DNA of 18,582 nt from Cyanobium sp. M55B138 (GTDB lineage: Bacteria > Cyanobacteriota > Cyanobacteriia > PCC-6307 > Cyanobiaceae). Of the stretch, positions 14,903 through 18,582 are shown piece after piece. Position numbers and translations under genes: made by a program. The DNA lies in assembly GCA_018400215.1 (NCBI GenBank), contig JAGYNF010000008.1:1-18582 (forward strand), given 5' to 3'. How positions within the stretch are numbered: the stretch's first letter is position 1; each line of letters starts with the position of its first letter. The notes below the pieces were generated by a model. That model made no database searches. It worked only from the letters and a program-made list of their open reading frames with translations, and was not told the DNA's origin.

Positions 14903-15184
14903 ATGCAGCGGTGGTTCATGCAACTCGGCGATCCGGCAACGGGCGATCCTGCAGCTGGCAACCAGCTCCAGCAGGGTGATGCCGTGAGAGTCAGCCAGAG
15001 CGTGGTGGTCTTCCACCATCCCCAACATCGGGGCGAAGCCTTTGATCTCAAGGGTCAGGAGGGCGAGGTGCTCACCGTGCTCAACGAATGGAAAGGCCGG
15101 GTAATTAGCCCCAACCTGCCGGTGGTGGTGGTGTTCGGAAAATTCCGGGCCCACTTCCGGGCCGATGAACTCGAGCGGGCCTAG
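14903..15184 (+). CDS. ftrV: Ferredoxin:thioredoxin reductase, variable chain
   Basis: The variable (alpha) subunit of ferredoxin:thioredoxin reductase, which passes light-derived electrons from ferredoxin to thioredoxins. It lacks redox cysteines and stabilises the catalytic subunit. The SH3-like core is distinct: GDAVRVSQSVVVFHHPQHRG, FDLKGQEGEV, EWKGRVISPNLPVVV and FRAHFRADELE. The core has about 70 residues; an N-terminal extension of about 20-25 precedes it (MQRWFMQLGDPATGDPAAG). ATG 14903 gives 93 residues and ATG 14918 gives 88; neither has a clear Shine-Dalgarno. The catalytic chain (ftrC) is not in the window. It ends 21 bases from the convergent pyrR stop, with no evident terminator. 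Confidence 0.92.
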   Translation: MQRWFMQLGDPATGDPAAGNQLQQGDAVRVSQSVVVFHHPQHRGEAFDLKGQEGEVLTVLNEWKGRVISPNLPVVVVFGKFRAHFRADELERA

Positions 15185-15205
15185 GCGCCGAGCCGCGTCC
15201 ACCCT

Positions 15206-15736
15206 TCAGGGGCGCAGCAGAAACACCCCCTCCTCCCCGTCGATCCCCATCAGGCACACCTGGATGGCCTCCTGGCGGCTGGTGGGCACGGTGCGGCCGC
15301 AGAAATCCGGCTGGATCGGCAGCTCCCGATGGCCCCGATCGACCATCACCAGCAGGCTCACCCGCCGGGGGCGGCCCCAGGCCTGGAGGGCCTCCAGGGC
15401 GGCGCGCACCGTGCGGCCGGTGAAGATCACATCGTCAACCAGCACCACGTGTCGACCATCGAGCTCGGTGGGCAGGTCGGTGGGTTGCACCAGGCGGGTG
15501 CCCACCCGCTCCAGGTCGTCGCGATGGAAGGTGGGATCCAGGCTGCCCTGGGCAACCGGATGGCCGCAGAGTTCGCCGAGGCGCCTGGCCAACACCTCGG
15601 CCAGGGCCACACCCCGGGTGGGGATACCCACCAGCACCAACTGGCGGCTGTCGCCAGCCACCTCCAACACCTGGGAGGCCAGGCGATCGAGGGTGCGGGT
15701 CAGCGCATCCCTGGAAAGAATGTCCAGGCGGTCCAT
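15206..15736 (-). CDS. pyrR: PyrR: pyrimidine regulator / uracil phosphoribosyltransferase
   Basis: A phosphoribosyltransferase-fold protein that in Firmicutes binds pyr mRNA leaders to attenuate transcription and also makes UMP from uracil and PRPP. The PRPP loop is VLVDDVIFTGRT (98-109). Other family segments are VGIPTRGVALAEVLARRL (36-53), GSLDPTFHRDDL, MVDRGHRELPIQPDFCGRTVPTS and the C-terminal GVFLL. ATG 15736 gives 176 residues, near the usual 178, and has AGGGG five bases upstream; the frame also contains GTG 15742 and 15754. No anti-terminator or pyr-leader pair was recognised in this window, so whether it regulates RNA here is open. Divergent from gpmI. Confidence 0.93.
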   Translation of the reverse strand: MDRLDILSRDALTRTLDRLASQVLEVAGDSRQLVLVGIPTRGVALAEVLARRLGELCGHPVAQGSLDPTFHRDDLERVGTRLVQPTDLPTELDGRHVVLVDDVIFTGRTVRAALEALQAWGRPRRVSLLVMVDRGHRELPIQPDFCGRTVPTSRQEAIQVCLMGIDGEEGVFLLRP

Positions 15737-15838
15737 GCACACCCCTGATGACACTTCATCGTAGGAAGTGCGTGCCGCTCCACGCCCACCATCGCCGTGT
15801 TGCCGAAAGCTGACGCGGTTAGGGGCAACCGGGGTGGC

Positions 15839-15868
15839 TTAACAGGTGAGCTGTAGATTTGGTAAAGA
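15839..15868 (+). promoter_or_regulatory. gpmI: Candidate promoter of gpmI
   Basis: TTAACA (15839-15844) matches five of six bases of the -35 consensus, and TAAAGA (15863-15868) is a weak -10 box at 18 bases. Transcription from here would leave a leader of about 50 bases before ATG 15927. It lies in the pyrR-gpmI divergent spacer. Confidence 0.3.
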
Positions 15869-15926
15869 AAGAGCACTTCGGTGCCGCGAGGGGAGCCGGG
15901 TGAACGCAGTGCCATCCCAGGAGCCA

Positions 15927-17588
15927 ATGCCATCTCAACGGTCCGGCCCTGCGACTGCATCGTCGCTTCCCTCCAACGGTCTCTCCCCGGCCCCCGACGC
16001 GATCGCTCCGGTGGTGCTCACCATTCTTGATGGCTGGGGCTACCGCCACGACGACGCCCACAACGCCATCCGGGCAGCCGACACACCGGTCATGGATGCG
16101 CTCTGGCATGCCTACCCCCACACCCTGATCGAGGCCAGCGGGGCGGCGGTGGGATTGCCCGACGAGCAGATGGGCAACTCGGAAGTGGGCCATCTCACGA
16201 TTGGTTCCGGCCGCATCATCCGCCAGGAATTGGTGCGCATCAGTCAGGCGGTGCGTGATGGCTCCATCGCCGCCAACCCAGCCCTGAACAGCCTCGGCGA
16301 CAGGCTGCTCAAGAGCGGCGGCTGCTTGCATCTGATCGGCCTTTGTTCCGATGGCGGCGTGCACAGCCATGTGGAGCACCTGGGCGGGTTGCTGCGCTGG
16401 GCAGCCGAGCGGGGTCTGAATGATGTCTGCATCCACGTGATCACCGATGGGCGCGACACCGCGCCCAATAGCGCCCCGCAGTTTGTGGCCCGGGTGGACG
16501 CGTTGATAGCCCAGGCCGGCGTTGGCCGCATCGCCACCCTGTGCGGGCGGTACTGGGCGATGGATCGGGATCACCGCTGGGAGCGCACCGAAAAGGCCTA
16601 CCGGCTGCTCACCGAGGCCGACGCCACCGACACCGCCCCCAGCTCCCAAGCCGCCATCGAGGCCGCCCATGCGGCGGGCGTGGGGGATGAATTCCTGGAA
16701 CCGGTGCGGGTCGCCCCCGGCACGCTCAAGGCCGGCGATGGCCTGGTGTGCTTCAACTTCCGCCCCGACCGCGTTCGTCAGCTGATCCGGGCGCTGGTGA
16801 TGCCCGATTTCGATCCGTTCCCGCGGCACCTGATCGCCGATCTGGGGGTCGTGACCTTCACCCAGTACGAAAAGGGCCTGCCGGTCGCCGTGGCCTTCCC
16901 GCCGGAATCACTCGATGGGCTGCTCGGGCAGGTGGTGTCGCAGGCGGGGCTGCGCCAGCTGCGCACGGCCGAAACCGAAAAATATCCCCATGTCACCTAC
17001 TTCATGAATGGGGGTATTGAACAGGCCTTCCCTGGAGAAGATCGCCATCTGGTGCCCTCCCCCCGCGTCGCCACCTACGACCTGGCCCCGGCCATGTCGG
17101 CCGAGCAACTCACCCAGAGCTGCATTGCCGCGATCAACAAAGGGATCTACGCGCTGATCGTGATCAACTACGCCAACCCAGACATGGTGGGGCACACCGG
17201 CCTGATGGAGGCCGCCACCGCAGCGATCGGCACCGTGGACCGCTGTGTGGGGCGCCTGCTCGAGGCCACCAGCCGCATGGGGGGCACCATGCTGATCACG
17301 GCCGACCATGGCAACGCCGAACTGATGGAAGGGGCCGATGGCCGCCCCTGGACCGCCCACACCACCAATCCCGTGCCAGTGATTCTGGTGGAGGGCGAAA
17401 AGCGCAAGTTGCCCGGCCTGGGCAATGACATCCACCTGCGCGAGCAGGGCGGGCTCGCCGACATCGCCCCCACCCTGCTCGACATCCTGGGCCTGGCCAT
17501 CCCGGCCAAGATGAGCGGTCGATCCCTGATCGAAGCAGCGGCCGTTGGCACCAGTGCCAGCAGGGTTCCCCAGACCCTCGGCGTCTAG
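15927..17588 (+). CDS. gpmI: Phosphoglycerate mutase, 2,3-BPG-independent
   Basis: The manganese-dependent mutase that interconverts 3- and 2-phosphoglycerate, at a branch point between the Calvin cycle and lower glycolysis. 553 residues. Phosphatase-domain metal and catalytic motifs are LTILDGWG (D35), [14 protein letters not shown] (nucleophile S85), [21 protein letters not shown] and [11 protein letters not shown]. The inserted phosphotransfer domain has [27 protein letters not shown] and [11 protein letters not shown]. The frame is open from 15846 with GTG 15900 as another start, but ATG 15927 has AGGAG closely upstream, leaving a short variable serine/proline-rich leader before [12 protein letters not shown]. 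secG follows 33 bases downstream on the same strand, so cotranscription is likely. Confidence 0.96.
   Translation: MPSQRSGPATASSLPSNGLSPAPDAIAPVVLTILDGWGYRHDDAHNAIRAADTPVMDALWHAYPHTLIEASGAAVGLPDEQMGNSEVGHLTIGSGRIIRQELVRISQAVRDGSIAANPALNSLGDRLLKSGGCLHLIGLCSDGGVHSHVEHLGGLLRWAAERGLNDVCIHVITDGRDTAPNSAPQFVARVDALIAQAGVGRIATLCGRYWAMDRDHRWERTEKAYRLLTEADATDTAPSSQAAIEAAHAAGVGDEFLEPVRVAPGTLKAGDGLVCFNFRPDRVRQLIRALVMPDFDPFPRHLIADLGVVTFTQYEKGLPVAVAFPPESLDGLLGQVVSQAGLRQLRTAETEKYPHVTYFMNGGIEQAFPGEDRHLVPSPRVATYDLAPAMSAEQLTQSCIAAINKGIYALIVINYANPDMVGHTGLMEAATAAIGTVDRCVGRLLEATSRMGGTMLITADHGNAELMEGADGRPWTAHTTNPVPVILVEGEKRKLPGLGNDIHLREQGGLADIAPTLLDILGLAIPAKMSGRSLIEAAAVGTSASRVPQTLGV
15999..16006. repeat. HIP1 octamer GCGATCGC
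   Basis: The second HIP1 copy found, within the 5' coding part of gpmI. Confidence 0.9.
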
Positions 17589-17621
17589 CCTGTTGGCTGC
17601 AGCCCCTCTGGAGCCCCCTCC

Positions 17622-17852
17622 ATGCTCACCACCGTGTTGTCCTGGATGTGGTTCGGAGCGGGCGTGTTGCTGATCATCAGCGTGCTGCTGCACAGTCCGA
17701 AGGGTGACGGCATGGGGGGCCTGGCCTCCAGTGGCGGCTCGATGTTCACCAGCGCCCGCAGTGCTGAACAGACCCTGAACCGCATCACCTGGACGTTGCT
17801 GGTGCTGTTCCTCGGGCTGGCGGTGGTGCTGAGTGCTGGTTGGCTGGCGTGA
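17622..17852 (+). CDS. secG: Protein translocase subunit SecG
   Basis: The small SecG subunit of the SecYEG channel. The 76 residues form two transmembrane helices (about 6-23 and 54-73) joined by a cytoplasmic loop with the family features LLHSPKGDGMGGLASSGG and FTSARSAEQTLNRIT. ATG 17622 has GGAG eight bases upstream. It lies between gpmI and msrB, with only two bases to the msrB start, indicating one transcript. Confidence 0.95.
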   Translation: MLTTVLSWMWFGAGVLLIISVLLHSPKGDGMGGLASSGGSMFTSARSAEQTLNRITWTLLVLFLGLAVVLSAGWLA

Positions 17853-17854
17853 CG

Positions 17855-18337
17855 ATGGCTCGCCGCCAGCTGCTCACAGGCCTGGCCAGTGGCCTGGCAG
17901 GGCTGCTCGGTGCGGCCCGCCCAGCCCAGGCAGCCAGCAAAGCCGGGGATGCCGACTGGCAACTCAGTGATGCTGAATGGAAACGCCGACTGAGCCCGGA
18001 GGCCTACCAGGTGTTGCGGCGAGAGGGCACCGAACGGCCCTTCAGCAGCCCGCTCAACGGCGAAAAACGAGCTGGCACCTACCACTGCGCGGGCTGTGAT
18101 CTGCCCCTGTTCAGCTCCGAGGCCAAGTACGACAGTGGCACCGGCTGGCCCAGCTTCTGGCAACCCCTGGCCGGTGCCATTGGCACCAGGCTGGATTTCA
18201 AATTGATCGTGCCCCGCACCGAATACCACTGCCAGCGTTGCGGCGGCCACCAGGGCCATGTGTTTGGCGATGGTCCCCGACCCACCGGCAAGCGCTACTG
18301 CAACAACGGGGTGGCCTTGCAGTTCAAGCCCAACTGA
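17855..18337 (+). CDS. msrB: Peptide-methionine (R)-S-oxide reductase, exported
   Basis: MsrB reduces the R-epimer of methionine sulfoxide in oxidised proteins. The 160-residue sequence has the zinc pairs C78/C81 (CAGC) and C126/C129 (CQRC), the substrate segment SGTGWPSFW, HQGHVFGDGP and the catalytic cysteine C149 in RYCNNG (NN where many homologues have NS). Residues 1-26 form a leader MARRQLLTG... with a hydrophobic run and AQA|AS cleavage site. The RRQLL start is twin-arginine-like, suggesting export to the periplasm or thylakoid lumen. ATG 17855 starts two bases after secG; GTG 17849 and TTG 17840 are alternatives. Its stop abuts the stop of the convergent partial gene. Confidence 0.93.
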   Translation: MARRQLLTGLASGLAGLLGAARPAQAASKAGDADWQLSDAEWKRRLSPEAYQVLRREGTERPFSSPLNGEKRAGTYHCAGCDLPLFSSEAKYDSGTGWPSFWQPLAGAIGTRLDFKLIVPRTEYHCQRCGGHQGHVFGDGPRPTGKRYCNNGVALQFKPN

Positions 18338-18582
18338 TCAGGCAGGGATGTTGAGGGGCCGGCGGTGCACCACCAACGCTGGCATCGGCTCCATCCAGGC
18401 CGGGGTGCGCTGGGCCCAGTGCTCCGCCCGATCAAGCAGCCCCTGCAGCAACACCAACAGCTGGGGATGGTGCAGATACTCGGCCCGCACCACCAATACA
18501 TCCCCCACCGGCTCAGGCAAGGGCAGGGGCAAAGGCTGACGGCCGTGATCGACACCCGCCGCCAGGCGAAGGGTGTTGCCCA
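18338..18582 (-). CDS. C-terminal part of an unidentified gene (runs off right edge)
   Basis: The minus-strand frame is open from the window edge to a stop at 18338, giving the last 80 residues of a longer protein. The segment GDVLVVRAEYLHHPQLLVLLQGLL followed by DRAEHWAQRTPAW is helical and loosely recalls the C-terminal end of periplasmic substrate-binding proteins, but this is too little for a family call. The ATG-like start suggested by TTG 18532 would give only 64 residues and is not favoured, because coding character continues to the edge. Convergent with and directly abutting msrB. Confidence 0.6.
   Translation of the reverse strand, partial: GNTLRLAAGVDHGRQPLPLPLPEPVGDVLVVRAEYLHHPQLLVLLQGLLDRAEHWAQRTPAWMEPMPALVVHRRPLNIPA

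Noticed and set aside
1-18582. CRISPR array, insertion sequence, prophage or defence island
   Set aside because: No regularly spaced repeats, transposase, integrase or restriction genes were seen; the EVE protein is a stand-alone form.

Overview
The window is an 18.6-kb, gene-dense, high-GC chromosomal segment from a cyanobacterium, most likely a picocyanobacterium of the Cyanobium/Synechococcus group. This rests on cytochrome c-550 (psbV), a plant-type ferredoxin, the variable chain of ferredoxin:thioredoxin reductase, a photosystem II S4-domain protein, the cyanobacterial form of RNA polymerase omega, DUF1818 and DUF2811 proteins, and two copies of the HIP1 octamer GCGATCGC. Genes are closely packed on both strands. 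No insertion sequence, integrase, prophage gene, CRISPR array or rRNA was seen. The organism call comes from recognising protein families, not from a search.

Layout. 1-3.1 kb: a secreted SpoIID/LytB-type protein on the minus strand, divergent from ribonuclease Z, then psbV ending in a clear intrinsic terminator. 3.0-6.6 kb: a minus-strand block with a cysteine-rich hypothetical protein, ferredoxin with its own terminator, ribosomal protein L11 methyltransferase (prmA) and phosphoglycerate dehydrogenase (serA). 6.6-7.9 kb: a two-gene unit of a small membrane protein and an S4-domain protein. 8.1 kb: tRNA-Val(GAC) beside an AT-rich stretch with repeated ATTCTA motifs. 8.3-11.0 kb: murD, an EVE-domain protein and an overlapping multi-pass membrane protein. 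11.0-12.3 kb: minus-strand DUF2811, a 341-bp gap with two DnaA-box-like sites, DUF1818 and rpoZ. 12.3-15.2 kb: a short Hsp70-family protein, a one-TM protein and ftrV. 15.2-18.6 kb: pyrR divergent from gpmI, then secG and msrB, and a gene running off the right edge.

How the genes relate. Most are core housekeeping genes: photosynthetic electron transfer and its redox regulation (psbV, petF, ftrV), serine synthesis (serA), lower glycolysis (gpmI), pyrimidine control (pyrR), wall synthesis and remodelling (murD, SpoIID-like), protein export and oxidative repair (secG, msrB), tRNA maturation and transcription (rnz, rpoZ). I found no convincing new multi-gene system. The best leads are a PCCRL-duplicated small protein between psbV and petF, tandem DnaA-box-like sites inside an inverted repeat in the largest non-coding gap, iterated ATTCTA motifs before tRNA-Val, and conserved-looking orphan pairs. 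The high GC content opens many long false frames, so starts are uncertain for several genes.
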